Positions 35,692 to 47,100 of a DNA stretch of 64,000 nucleotides are shown here, in pieces. Position 1 is the first letter of the stretch. Each line of letters opens with the position of its first letter. A model generated the notes under the pieces. That model saw only the letters and a list, made by a program, of their open reading frames with translations, had not been told where the DNA came from and searched no databases. The position numbers were made by a program, and so were the translations under genes. This stretch comes from Leptasterias polaris. Taxonomy: Eukaryota; Echinodermata; Asteroidea; Forcipulatida; Asteriidae. The stretch spans positions 310,001-374,000 of the forward strand of contig JAZGTN010000009.1 of NCBI GenBank assembly GCA_037783415.1. The letters are read 5' to 3'.

Positions 35692-36174
35692 GCCTATACA
35701 TCATACAGTGCATAAGGACCTCATGCGCTAATTGTTATTAGAGAACAAGGACATGTAAAGAAAATAGGACCGTAAAGCAGTTAAAATGTTCAATGTAAAT
35801 AAATGTAAAATAAATAATAAATGTTTGTAAATTATTAAAAATGTAGCTTCTCCCCCGTGTCGAGTGAGAATCATGTATTAAGGCAAGCTTGAAGAAATGA
35901 GGCGTCATCATAGGGCCTATATACAGTTCTAAAGAGGGTACTTTTTGTTGATAATGAAGGCCCATGGAAGGCCCAATTCCAGCCAATTTTGTAAATTTGT
36001 TAGTTTTTGTTTGGGTTTTTTGAGGGCACCATTTTTTTACATTTTGTGTGGACCTTTTCTTCCTTTTTTGATCTTGGTGGGGTTTTTTATTATTTATTTA
36101 TGCCTTTTTATTGATGCTTTTTTATTTATTTATTAATTTGTTTATCAAAATAATGATAAACCATAAGGGAAACT

Positions 36175-36300
36175 GACTGGGTAAATTTTAAACGAGTTTG
36201 GGTTGAACAAAACAAATGTACTAGCTAGAGTGAAATTTGAACCAACGACCTCCGGATTAACGTACCGGCGCTCTACCATGAGCTATCTAGACCAATGTTG
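36175..36300 (-). repeat. tRNA-derived SINE fragment
   Basis: On the minus strand it reads GGTCTAGATAGCTCATGGTA then GAGCGCCGG, with an A-box-like TAGCTCATGGTAGAGC. CCGGAGGTCGTTGGTTCAAAT follows, containing a B-box-like GGTTCAAAT. The anticodon arm has CCGG/CCGG pairing, but U33 is replaced and the acceptor stem does not close, so it is not a functional tRNA. A second tail-like piece (GACTGGGTAAATTTTAAA) occurs at about 36448. Confidence 0.7.
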
Positions 36301-36435
36301 GCCGTCTCCCTATGTTTGTCAATAATTATCCTTGTTGGGGGGTTACCAGTCAGAAGATATTCAAAAAGTGTAGCCAGGGATCACATCCAAGTACGATACA
36401 ACCTGGGAAGCCGCAGCCAGATATTGAATTCACCA

Positions 36436-37106
36436 CAAGGGAATTTGACTGGGTAAATTTTAAATGATTGGGATGAACAAAGAAAATTATACTATGATCG
36501 GCTCACCCCCTAGTTACGGGCCTGGTAAGGGAAAATCCACAAGAAAGGGGTGTGTGTGGGAGGGGGCGGCGGAAAGGAGGGAGGATCATGAGAAAAAAGG
36601 AGACGGTGTGCCTATAGGCACTTTCCTGCCCATTAATCTTTAACGAATTAGCGAGTGTACTGTGTTCCGGCGAGAGACATCGACAGAAAAATTATCAGAA
36701 AAGCGTTGAAAACCATCCTATGGATGTTGTTTTAAGTGGGAGACAATGGTCTCCCTCGAAAAGTCAAAAGGCGATAGTTAAACATACTTTTTCTTTGATG
36801 TTTGCATGCACTCTCACAGAAAAGGGGGTTATATAAGTGGTAAAGGGGAATGTTTTAACTTAATAAAACAAAAAAAAATCCCTTTTTTTTATTTTATTTT
36901 TATTTTAATTGTTTATAGTTTACCTATAGGCCTTATGATATTTTTTTTGCAACAGTGATAGGTGGGTGTTTTAGGGGAAAGTATCCTATTAATTAGAAAT
37001 CAAAGGTCAAAAGAATAAGAAAAAAAATTGTCAGTTCCTTAATTTTGTTGACAATAATTGGAGCGACTCATCATTCCATCCTTGTTGTTCAATGACTAGC
37101 CTTATA
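36436..37106. other. Non-coding stretch in the Harbinger-like element
   Basis: It begins with a partial SINE tail, then purine-rich GGGG/GGAGG tracts near 36546-36590 and T-rich runs near 36875-36950. No ORF with recognisable content was found. Confidence 0.4.
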
Positions 37107-37314
37107 GACGATGTGACCTCTGACGTCATTTGAAAATCATAACATGATGCGCGCGCATGTCGCCGGGCAAAACCTTTGTGTACTTGACAGCCAGCTAGAA
37201 AGTACACGCAATATTACCATGACTACGCGTCTTTTTGCCCGGCGGAACATGACTTGGACAAAAGACTTGTCAACAGAGGGCGGTTAGAATGTAAACAGAG
37301 GTCACATCGTCTTC
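37105..37314. repeat. Foldback element of about 205 bp
   Basis: AGACGATGTGACCTCTG (near 37107) and CAGAGGTCACATCGTCT (near 37296) form a 17-bp inverted repeat. A second inner pair is CGCCGGGCAAAA against TTTTTGCCCGGCG. No clear target duplication was found. It is probably a small MITE inside the larger element. Confidence 0.6.
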
Positions 37315-37927
37315 ACATTTTAATTAAACTAAGCTCTTTATTCTTGGCACAAAACTTTGATGGCTAACCATTCTGTGATGTTAAAAAGACACGATAGTCT
37401 AGTTTTTGAGAAATAGGCCTACAGTTTTAAACATGGCCTAAACCACACAATTGATGTTGTTGACGCGACGCAATTTTTATTTTTGTTTAATAAAGGATAG
37501 GGGGGCTTATAGGCCTATAATATGTTTTACGGCCCACACACCAACATTTACGATACATATACACCAATCGATACGGCGCGCTGCCCATGGTCAATACCGT
37601 GTCTCAGCCGCGCAATTTGATTTGTGTGTGTCGGAAGACTTCAGTTCGCACATTGCGCGCGCGCATTTACACAGATTGCGCCCAACAACGTTTTTAGCAA
37701 ACTTTGCATGTTTTTGCAAATTTGACTGGAGAACTTTTGGAGAACTTTTAGTATATTGTTTAGTATGTCTACAACTCACAAAATATACCTTCAAAAAGTA
37801 GACCCACGGGGGTCGGAACGGAAATCATTTTCCAGGCATCTTTTCGTTTACACCGTACGGCCTATAAGAGCTGAATTTTAATTTACAAAAAAATTAAACC
37901 AGTACCAAAGCACCCAAAGCCCTTTAA

Positions 37928-37961
37928 TCCTAACCCTAACCCTAACCCTAACCCTAACCCT
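37928..37961. repeat. Interstitial telomeric repeat (CCCTAA)n
   Basis: About five and a half units of CCCTAA in perfect tandem, lying 64 bp outside the right end of the Harbinger-like element. This is the TTAGGG-type telomere motif of deuterostomes. Its shortness fits an interstitial site, such as telomerase fill-in at a break, rather than a chromosome end. Confidence 0.9.
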
Positions 37962-38019
37962 GGGTAAATGCATGTGTACAAACGTATAGGGAAAAAACTG
38001 TTGTATATTGGATCAACTT

Positions 38020-39840
38020 CACACTATGTTAGGACCTTGATAAAACCTCCATTATGTAGTTGTGTCGTCATGATGACGCCATCAGGTGTTGAAATACTGT
38101 AAATCAAAGTTTAATACTTCAACAATTCATAACTCAAGAAGTACATATGCCGATTGTCCTCGACTTCCTGTTCGAACTGGAAGTTGAAAATTAAAAAATT
38201 CATACTTTAAGAAATATTCATAGGGGGCCTACTTTTTACACACAAACTACGGACAATTTGTATATCAGATTGTAGGTCCTTAAGCCTTCTCAAACTTTTC
38301 CACAGAGATGTTACCTTTTTTAACTTCACTTATTGTTGAAATCGGGTATACATTGGACCGCTGTCAAACCGCGGGAAAATAACTGCACTGTTAACACACA
38401 CAATACGCGACCTAAACGGTGACCGGCTGCTTGCTCCATTGAATCAACCGCAAGGTTCAAAGACCATCAAACATGCTTGTAGTCTAGTCTCTGTTCAAGG
38501 TTCGCGAAACCTGATTTTGGCGTTTTGCTTTATTAGTCTCTAAAACAGCCGTCCGTGCAAACCTTGCTAACAATCATTGTCAGGCTTTTGACAAATTCAT
38601 AACTCAATAATTACACAATGGATTTGTACAATCTATACATCATAGGACAGGTCTTTTAAAACCCAACAACACTACATAAAGAGTGACCTCATTTGACATT
38701 GACTTCAATTTCAAATTCCGTTAGTATTAATTCGCACAAGCACGCAGCTGGCTGTTCCGCTCCATTGTTCCAAAGGTTCAAAGTCTAAGAAGACTGATAA
38801 TAGCCCACATTTAGTCTGAAACGAAAAGTCCGTTTCACATCCATGCTGGAGCTATATTAAATTAATAGTCATTCAATAAATATTGGCTCCGCGACGAATA
38901 TCTACGTCGTTCGACGGTAGTCCAATAATAGCTCAGTTGCATTCGCATAGTTGCAAACCGTTGATGAACTTGAAGCTTTGCATGTAGTTAGAGTATAACT
39001 AGGAGATGTTGAGTATGTTGTGACGTAATGATTACGTCACCAGGTGTCGAAATACAGTAAATCAACGTTTAATACTTCAAAACATTTTAACTTATTAACA
39101 ACTGAATGGATTTTTATCTATACATCACCGGACATGACATGCCATGACCTCTACTTCCGGTCGAAATGTGAAAGTGCCTTGTAATTTAAAAGTGGCAATT
39201 GTTTTCAAGTTGTTTTCAACGATGTTATAATCCAGAAAGGGTCTGGTTTACAAAAATTGGACCGGTGACGTCAAAACATCTCAAAGCGCCCTCTAGCGGC
39301 AGGTTTAAAACAGACCAAAACACACTTTTACTAGATGTCTGTGGTGAAGTTTATGACAATTGTTTCAAAATTGGTATACATAATGACCTTTATACAGACA
39401 ACATATGTGTGGAGTTTCAGATTGATGACGTCATCATGTGTCACGTAGTATTGCCTTTAAGTTTTACTTTTTGAGGCCTTGCATCTCAAAAAACAAAAGT
39501 TTGACTGAGTTAAAACTTTGCATATAGATAGACAATGATAATGACTACGTAAAATAAAATTGACAACATGATGACGTCATCACATTTGTTTTTACAAATA
39601 TTTGAAATTTTGACCAATTATTACGGGTATTTATTGACCCGCTGTCAAACCGCGGCTGCTCACTCCATTGAATCAACCGCAAGGTTCAAAGTCCATCAAA
39701 TATGCTTGTGATCTAGTTCAAGGTTCGCGCAACCTGATTTTGACAAAACGCTTTGTTAGTCTCTAAAACAGCCGTCCATGCAAACCTCGTTAACAATCAA
39801 ATTAATGCTAGGCTTTTGATTGTGTGCTTTTTTAAACTTT
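38020..39840. repeat. Duplicated ~1.3-kb non-coding module
   Basis: Several blocks occur twice. A GTGTCGTCATGATGACG...GTGTTGAAATACTGTAAATC block at about 38060 matches a diverged copy at about 39020. A block with GACCGCTGTCAAACCGCGG, TTGAATCAACCGCAAGGTTC and CTCTAAAACAGCCGTCC at about 38355-38590 matches 39640-39800. Copies differ by indels and substitutions. A further piece (CTCCATTGTTCCAAAGGTTC) lies near 38762. No gene is visible; the family is unknown. Confidence 0.65.
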
Positions 39841-40399
39841 TGGAAAAGTGTGTAGTTTGTTACGCACCTCAAAACAGTAATAACACCAAAGTTCAACTTA
39901 ATTAAATATCTCATGCATTGACACAGCACTGACCCCAGCGATACCCGAACACCTAAACACGTTAAGTCTAGTTTTTGTTTGTATCATTCAAGATATGAGG
40001 GTTTGATTTTCAAACGAAACGCAGATAAAGTAAATAGACTGGTCATAAAACTATTCCTTTGTAGGCCCTACCTACTGATGAATAAAAACAGACGAAATAA
40101 TTAACTTTCGAACAATGTATGTAACTTTCAATTATAATTTGGGAAAATTGTTTGGATTAATTTTACAAATTGTTTCAGGCTGCAGTACTTTTGACCATGT
40201 GGGTGCGCGCTTGTGAACATGAGGCAAAAAAATCGACTTTTACTGTTAAAATTATTATAATTGTTTTATTCACATGCAGATGTGAAAGAAAAATAACATT
40301 CCTTTGTGCCAGATATCGGACTGCCTTCTTTTGAATCCTCCTCCTCCTCCAGCCCACTGTTATAATTTCCCCTTATGGGTGACAATATGATCTCGGCGG
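39841..40399. other. Non-coding spacer
   Basis: No repeat or gene was recognised. A short minus-strand frame at 40175-40357 reads a WRRRRIQKKAVRYLA segment loosely like non-LTR C-terminal text, too weak to call. Confidence 0.35.
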
Positions 40400-40662
40400 G
40401 GAGGGGGGAGGGGATTTCCGTACACCAGTAACTGCTTCAGAGTCAGGCTACCAAACCACAAACCAGACACAAAGATCCTCCCTGTTCCCACTGAAGCGCA
40501 TATTTCTGAAACAGATCCCCACAGTGTACTGTAAATGGTGCCAAGTGCCATCACCACAGAAACTACTTTCACTTTCACCTGCAAAATCTTACAAAGTTCC
40601 CATGCCAAGTATTGGTATTTTTGAATCTTTTTGTTACCTCCTTCGAAGTTAGCATTCAACAA
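40400..40662 (-). pseudogene. Decayed non-LTR retrotransposon RT C-terminal fragment
   Basis: The minus strand reads KKIQKYQYLAWELCKILQVK then VKVVSVVMALGTI. This resembles the conserved C-terminal segment of some non-LTR reverse transcriptases (KIxKYQDLxxElxKxWxVKVkVVPVVxGALGT). Residues after it are eroded. The rest of the element is not visible. Confidence 0.45.
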
Positions 40663-41095
40663 TTACATTAACAACAATGTTTTAACGAGAATGCTATTTA
40701 AACTTATTTAAACACAGTGTATACTTTGGATGTGTTTACACTTCTGGTTTTTTTCTTCTTCATAATCTATTCAATAATAAGGCCCAGACCTCAAGGTTTT
40801 GAAAAAAAATATAGAAACCCAATGGCAGCGGGTGTTTATGGTGACGTGATGTTTGTGAGAACTTGGCATGGAAAATATAGGACACCATTGTGGGTTGGGA
40901 TTTGATAGTTTCCAAAAAAGTTTTTTACCCATTGCAAGTCGTTTTTACAAGGTCTCTTTGATGCTGGAATAATTGCCAGAATTCTGTGTCGTTGGTTGGT
41001 GGTGATAGACTCTGAATTTGCCGAGGCACATTTTCCTTTGTCCTTTGACAAAACACGGTATCATTTACAATGCACAGGTGTTAAATTACACAATG
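40663..41095. other. Spacer upstream of the truncated L2-like element
   Basis: No motif is recognisable. The 5' truncation point of the L2-like insertion probably lies near 41080-41100, where the RT frame becomes recognisable. Confidence 0.35.
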
Positions 41096-41509
41096 GGATA
41101 ATTTTACACCACAACAAAGAAATTAAAAACTGGTCAACCAGGAATGGATTGATGTTGAATGAGGATAAAACAGAACTTCTCCATTTCACAAGTCGTTATC
41201 GTTCTCATATTCCTATTGTGCCAATTCAGTCCGACGATTACAATATTAATCCTGTTTCATTTGCTAAGAATCTTGGTGTCATCTTTGACAAAAATCTCAC
41301 AATGAGTAATCATGTTAATCTTATCTGTAAGACGGCCTCATTCGCACTTCACAAAATCAGCTCCATTAGAAAATATCTTGACCCCAAAATAACGGAAATT
41401 CTTGTTCATTCTTTAGTAATGTCCAGAATTGACTCATGCAATAGCCTCCTTTTTGGATTACCGGATTCCCAATTTAATAAACTGCAACGACTTCAAAATT
41501 CAGCTGCTA
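41096..41509 (+). pseudogene. L2/CR1-like RT C-terminal part, upstream half
   Basis: It reads IKNWSTRNGLMLNEDKTELL, SFAKNLGVIFDKNLTMSNHV and IRKYLDPKITEILVHSLVMS, then LQRLQNSAA. This is the thumb and following region of a CR1/L2-group non-LTR reverse transcriptase. The frame is open up to the insertion point of the CACTA element and resumes in frame at 56939 (with a single TA counted). The copy is 5'-truncated and so was probably already non-functional before it was split. Confidence 0.85.
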
Positions 41510-41805
41510 CACACTAAAAACTCCTGGGTCAAAACTGACCCAAAATGGGTCAATTTTGACCCAAATTCCGCATCCGGATCTGCACAACTCTTTCTGGGTC
41601 AAAATGACCCCAATTGCTAGGTCAGAAAGTATTAACCAGTAAATTGGGTCAATTTTCAACCCCTAAAACTGGGTCAAATTACAACACACAATTTGGGTCA
41701 AATAATCAACCCCAATCTGGTCACGGTTCAACCCGGTAACTTGGTGAAACCAGACCCCAAACCTAGGTCAACTCTTAACCCAAACTAAGGTCAAAGTTCG
41801 ATCCT
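41510..41805. repeat. Left terminal and subterminal repeats of the CACTA-like element
   Basis: After CACACTAAAAACTCC the region holds at least six GGGTCAA motifs and several TTGACCC, many as short inverted pairs such as TGGGTCAATTTTGACCCA. Subterminal repeats of this kind are binding sites for the element-encoded TNPA protein in plant En/Spm. A similar role here is inference. Confidence 0.8.
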
Positions 41806-43079
41806 GCCTCCATTTTTTTAATGCAGCGTTTACCCTTCTCACAAAATAAACCAGGTCAAGTTGATGCCCATAAGAAGCGGGGGGGGGGGGGGTCTGTGTC
41901 AGTATCTGAGATATACACGCACAGAATCAGTGGTGATCTTACCACAAAGTTTACTTACACATAAAGTGTGTACATGCCTTAAAGTGTATTCAACTTCAAG
42001 TTGTTGAGAGAAGCTTGCATTCCTTGAAATGGGAAAATTTGCAATTATTTGCATCATGAAGTAGGCACAGCAATTCAACCAGTTCAGGTCAGACGATTTG
42101 TATACAGTCAAAGGTTTTGCAGTTCTCTGGCATTTAGATTTTTTAACAGGATAACAGAGCCTGTGTATAGTGTCTAGTCTTTGTCAAAACAAATCTGACT
42201 GGAACTGGTTAAATGGGGGCTTCTCCATTCAAGGAATGCTGCTCACCTCAAAATTCATGAAGTCCTAGGCACAGATACAATCTAGGAACTCAAAAGAAAA
42301 AAAGAAAAAAATCAATTTTAATTGCACTTAGCTGAACACATTTTATTTGATTTCATTCAAAGTTAACATATAAATCCATTCTGTCACCTTATTACTGTTC
42401 ACAGAAGAAAATTATTATAAATGTTGGAAAGGTACAAATTAGCACACCCCCTTAAAATTGTAAGCACATCACAATTGATTGTTAAACAGAATTCACAATC
42501 TATTGTGATCATTCACAGTTTTACACGTGACCTTATAACCTGATGGACATATTTTTGTGAAGCCTGTTGTGACAAAAGGAAACAAACTTACATCAGAATT
42601 TACAAATCGTTGTGTCAGGGCAAAAACAACATCATATCTCACACAAAAATACTCCGTTCAAAAAATGTGTATCTTGGTGCCTGTTGGTTTTATGTATACA
42701 TTCGGGCTATTTTATTAAGCAAGATACGACCTTCTGCACACGTTCAATTTCTAAAGTAATGTAAAAGCTATTTGAAGAGAAACATCATGTTTGCACTGAC
42801 ACAATATTTATATGCTACCAATGCAAGTGTATCCCATGGTAGGAGGCAAATACTCATTACATCATTAATTATTTTAACTAAAAACTTACTTGTTTTTAAA
42901 ATGTTCCCTCATGTCAACTATCTCTAGAAATTAGTCTGAGAAAATTGTACATCAATTTGAAGTGATATTGACCATTTTATGCATCATCACTTCATTCAGT
43001 TCCTCCATTTATAAGGCCGACTTTATCATTTTTGAAGTACACATAAATTTTGTTTACTTTTACTCAGTTCTATCATATC
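41806..43079. other. Non-coding left arm of the CACTA-like element
   Basis: No exon is recognised. A poly-G tract at about 41878-41893, in the context AAGCG(G)nTCTG, resembles one in the right arm at about 56394-56421. Confidence 0.5.
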
Positions 43080-43083
43080 TTAA

Positions 43084-43468
43084 AGGCACTGGACACGTTT
43101 GGTAATTACTCAAGATATATATTAGCATAAAAACTTACTTAGTAACGAGCAACAGAGAGCTGTTTATAGTATAAAACATTGTGAGAAACGACTTCCTCTG
43201 AAGTAACATAGTTTTCGAGAAAGAGGTAATTTCTCACTAAAATAATTATTTGAATCTGAAAAAGACTTCAGGCCTGAAGCCTTTTTCAGGCATCTGAAAG
43301 CACACAAATTTGTGCAACAATTAAAGGGTGTTTTTTCGTTCATTATTTTCTTGCAACTTCGATGACCAATTGAGCCCAAATTTTCGCAGGTTTGTTATTT
43401 TATGCAAATGTTGGGTACACCAAATGAAAATACTGGTCTTTGACAATTACCAAACGTGTCCAGTGCCT
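43084..43468. mobile_element. MITE with TTAA target duplication
   Basis: Inverted ends AGGCACTGGACACGTTTGGT and ACCAAACGTGTCCAGTGCCT, flanked by TTAA on both sides (43080-43083, 43469-43472). The internal sequence has a hairpin around GACTTCAGGCCTGAAGCC. TTAA duplication fits the piggyBac or Kolobok type. I recall this family as abundant in echinoderms, without database confirmation. Confidence 0.88.
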
Positions 43469-43832
43469 TTAAACTATTTAACCTCAATTAGACCAATCAA
43501 GTGGGCCCCGGCCATTGCGGACATATAGTTAACACATGCTGCTCTCCAGTCTCACAATGCATGTTCCGGCCGCTTGTGTCATGCATGTCTGACATGAGTC
43601 ACAGCTTTCATTGGTCAAATCCCAACGAGGCAGGACCTAATGAATTGGTCAATTAAAGAGTCAATATAATCCATTGAAACAGTGATTTTTGAACATCAAA
43701 ATCTTACAAATTAAGGAACATTGTATTCTTACAAATTAATTTTCATAAAAATTTCATTCATTAAAATTGAAAAGCCCTGTCTGAAAATTGGGCAGTTAAA
43801 GTGGAAAAAAGTGTTTCAGTCTCACATGTATA

Positions 43833-44096
43833 CAGCAATCCTTCACCGATCTTGAACTCTTGGTGGCAGCAGATACCGCCATTATTGCGGTGGTACCTGG
43901 GTGGTACTGCGCTGCCAAGCGACGGGTTTAAGCGATTTGCAAAGTAAAAGTCTAATAACCCGCGACTGATCAAATGATCGCCGTGTAGCCCAAACCTTAT
44001 ACCAGTCGCTAGGCAGCGCAGTACCACCCAGGTACACCGCAGTAATAGAGGCATGTCTGCTGCCACCAAGAGTTCAAGATCGGTGAAGGATTGCTG
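43833..44096. mobile_element. 264-bp foldback MITE with ~85-bp arms
   Basis: The left arm begins CAGCAATCCTTCACCGATCT. The right arm is its inverted copy, ending AGATCGGTGAAGGATTGCTG. The arms extend about 85 bp with a few mismatches. The flank TATA is on both sides (43829-43832, 44097-44100), compatible with TA-type integration of Tc1/mariner MITEs. It sits just downstream of the SAM gene stop. The open frame across it is an accident. Confidence 0.82.
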
Positions 44097-44139
44097 TATA
44101 AGGCACTCATTTAGCCAGAGGTTGCAAGAATTGTGTCCT

Positions 44140-47100
44140 TTATTTCTTGGCCCGAGTGTTCAGGAATGCTCGCAAGGAGCGTATGGCACATGATGTTGTC
44201 TCTTTCCCCGTCCCTTTACCTAGGCCATAGACAGCCTTCTGGAAAAACTCCCATGTAGACAGGGACTGCCAAGGATATGAGAGATCAAGTACATAAAACA
44301 ATTTAAAACAAACATCCAGAGCCTTCAAGAGAGATTTTTGTTCTATCACCTTTTGCTCAATAATGACAAATACCTGCTCCGGTACCAGAGCGCTCCCCAA
44401 CAGCAGGATGAATGGCTGTTTTTGCAGTTTCTTCTCCAAAAAGTTTGGAATGTTGGTTCCAATCAGTAGATAGAGAGGAATTCAAGATTGTTAATAAAAG
44501 AGAAGTTAGAAAGTAACATATACCATGCACCAATAATGCTTTTGACACATCAACTGGAATGAGAATGGCAAAAAAATGTAGTAATTACATTAGCTCATCT
44601 GATACTTGACAAACTTTGACTTGATTTCCCATACTTGTTCCTTTAATAGGAATTCCCAATGATCTAGAAAAATGTTGACAAATTGAAGGAGGTGAAGCTG
44701 ATAGAGTCCCTAAAGCTGTGCTCAGCTCAGGAATTCACTTTAGTGGCACTTTTAATAAATATTGAAAACAAATGCACTTACTGGTTGGCAATCCATAAAT
44801 GATCTCGTGGCATCTTCTGTGCTGCAGCGCGAGGTTTTCCCCATCTGACTTTGTACCCCTGTTGGCAGGATACAAGGGAGTACCAGCACAGCCAGATTTT
44901 TCCGAGCATCATCTATTAATGGAATAAGTAATAGTATCCATGTTAGTTGTCATTAGACTATGCATACAAACATCTACTCATGGACATCTGTATTGTTTGA
45001 CTGAATAAATAAAAAGAAACAAGAATTGACTTATCAAATGTGAAAAGAGGGTGAATATTTACATTCATTTTGTACCATCAATGTAAATTATTGTATGTTT
45101 TGTTTTCTTTGTTTTTTTATGTATGCTGGGACCTACTAAATGGGCCATGCAGTTGAAATACAAATAGGCCTACATGAATAAGGAAACATAAGGACCCTGG
45201 AAACTTTCTGTATGTAAGCATGTGAGCAGCTGTTTAACGGGTTGAGTATCATCAACTTCACTAGAAACAATCAGAAAACTTGGCAAGTGTGGAATTAAAT
45301 GGTTAATTTGGAAATGGAATGGAATCAAATGTTTAGAGTTGAAAACAATCATACAACACACATTCAACTCCATTAAACACAATTTGAAAAACACCTGTAT
45401 TGGACAACTACTGACGGAAAAAATTATCGACTCTCAAGATACATTTCAAATAAGTAACTAATTACCTGATGTTGGTGAGTCCACCCGGAGGTACTGGCGC
45501 CAGTTGTTTTGGGAGTCGGCATATTTTATTATTCCCTCATACATTGCGTCCCATGTCAGGAAAAGCTTATCTGCTGCAGCTGGCAGCATCAGACGGAAAT
45601 CTTGCTCTACCTATTTGGGGGAAAATATGAAATCAAATACTTTTTTTAAAAGTGCATCTGTATGAATTCCACTATGAAAATCTTCTCCCTGTAAACTCAG
45701 TGAAATCTCCTTGAAATGTTCTTTTTGGGTGGAGTTCAAGAAACTAATTCATTTTCAAGGTATTTTCACCCCGTTTTCACCTACCAAACTGGGTGAAAAT
45801 TTGTGACCCGCTCTGTGAAAATGAGTCAGATGTCGCCTAATGCATTATTATGTAATGGACCTTTCAATGGGGAAAATATCTTCTTTTTTTTTATTTTTTT
45901 TTTATTTTTTTTTTTTAAGATCTATTTTTGCATGGTAAACTTTCAGAACACTCATTTTTAGTCAATAAAGCTATGAAAACATCATACTTTAGTCTAATTT
46001 GTGTCCTTTTGCTAATATGTAGTGCGAAAATTGTAGTTTTAAACATCAATTTACTTGTAATTCATTTTCAACAAAAATGATACCTTGGCTAATTTCAAAC
46101 GGGAGTAACTCAGCAACGCGATACACCCCAGCGCTTAGACATATACCAAATAACTGCTGCTGGTGTGTTCTTTCCAGCCATGTATATAACTCAATTCTTT
46201 AAATTGTCAACATCTGACTCATTTTCACAGAGCGGGTCACATTTGTTAGTTCCTTGAAACTAACCCCAAAACGGCAATTCGGGGAGATTTCACTGAATTT
46301 TCATTGAGAAGATTTTCTTATAGTATGTATACAAAGCAAACAATTTATATTGCAAATATCTCGGAAAAATCCTTTAACTGTGCTGATTGTGCCTTGTAAG
46401 TTGGACACACAGTTGCTAAAGTTATGACTACCTGACAGGATGGACACATGGTTTACTCACTGGTGGGTATTTGAGTTCAGGGCTTAAGTACTTGAGACTC
46501 TCAATATAATTGGCCTAAGGTTGAATGTTTGCACTTAGTCAAAAGGGAAGTTGTTAAGGCTACAGACTCCATTATTGTGATAGCCGTCTCAAGCATAAAT
46601 GTGTTTATACTAGAGAAACAATTGTTCCTGGAGACCCCTTCAATGTCAAAGAACATTTGTTACCTCTTTAAGGATAAAAGATTATATTTACCATTCCTTG
46701 GACATCCATCAAGGGTGGATACATCCCCATGATGTCGGCCACTGTTGCTTCAGGGTGCTCCCGAATATACATTGCTCTAGACTTAGAAGTTTTTGCCATG
46801 TACTGCACCACTTGAGATCGTGGCTCGGTGTTGTGCTTTAGCCAAGTTGTCATTTTCTCATCATCTTCGGATGTCACTTCATCTGTAACACCAATTAATT
46901 CAAATACATTACTCGTTTTGTGTCTTGATAGAATTTCATTACTGTTAAAATGTCTTCTATACTTTCAATTTTTGGTAGGAACGACTTGAAATTTCAATCT
47001 TTGTTTAGCCAAATGCATGTGGTGTTTTAAAATATATAACACACATAAATAAAACTGGACTATGTGGGAACAAATCAGAAAGAACTGCATTTTATATAAA

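Larger units (their letters stand above)
35170..37864. mobile_element. Harbinger-like TIR element, 2.7 kb
   Basis: The left end reads TAGGCCATACGGGGTAAAC and the right end GTTTACACCGTACGGCCTA, near-perfect inverted ends. A second inverted pair follows inside (CGTTCCGACCCCTGTGGGTCT against AGACCCACGGGGGTCGGAACG). The flank is TAA on both sides (35167-35169 and 37865-37867), the 3-bp TWA duplication known for PIF/Harbinger. It contains one exon-like ORF, a SINE piece and a small foldback, and no recognisable transposase, so it is probably non-autonomous. Confidence 0.72.

Noticed and set aside
36228..36296. Functional tRNA gene on the minus strand
   Set aside because: A- and B-box-like parts are present, but the acceptor stem does not pair, the anticodon loop lacks U33 and SINE tail sequence follows.
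43761..44069. 102-codon minus-strand frame
   Set aside because: It lies inside the long inverted arms of the 264-bp MITE and has no independent support.
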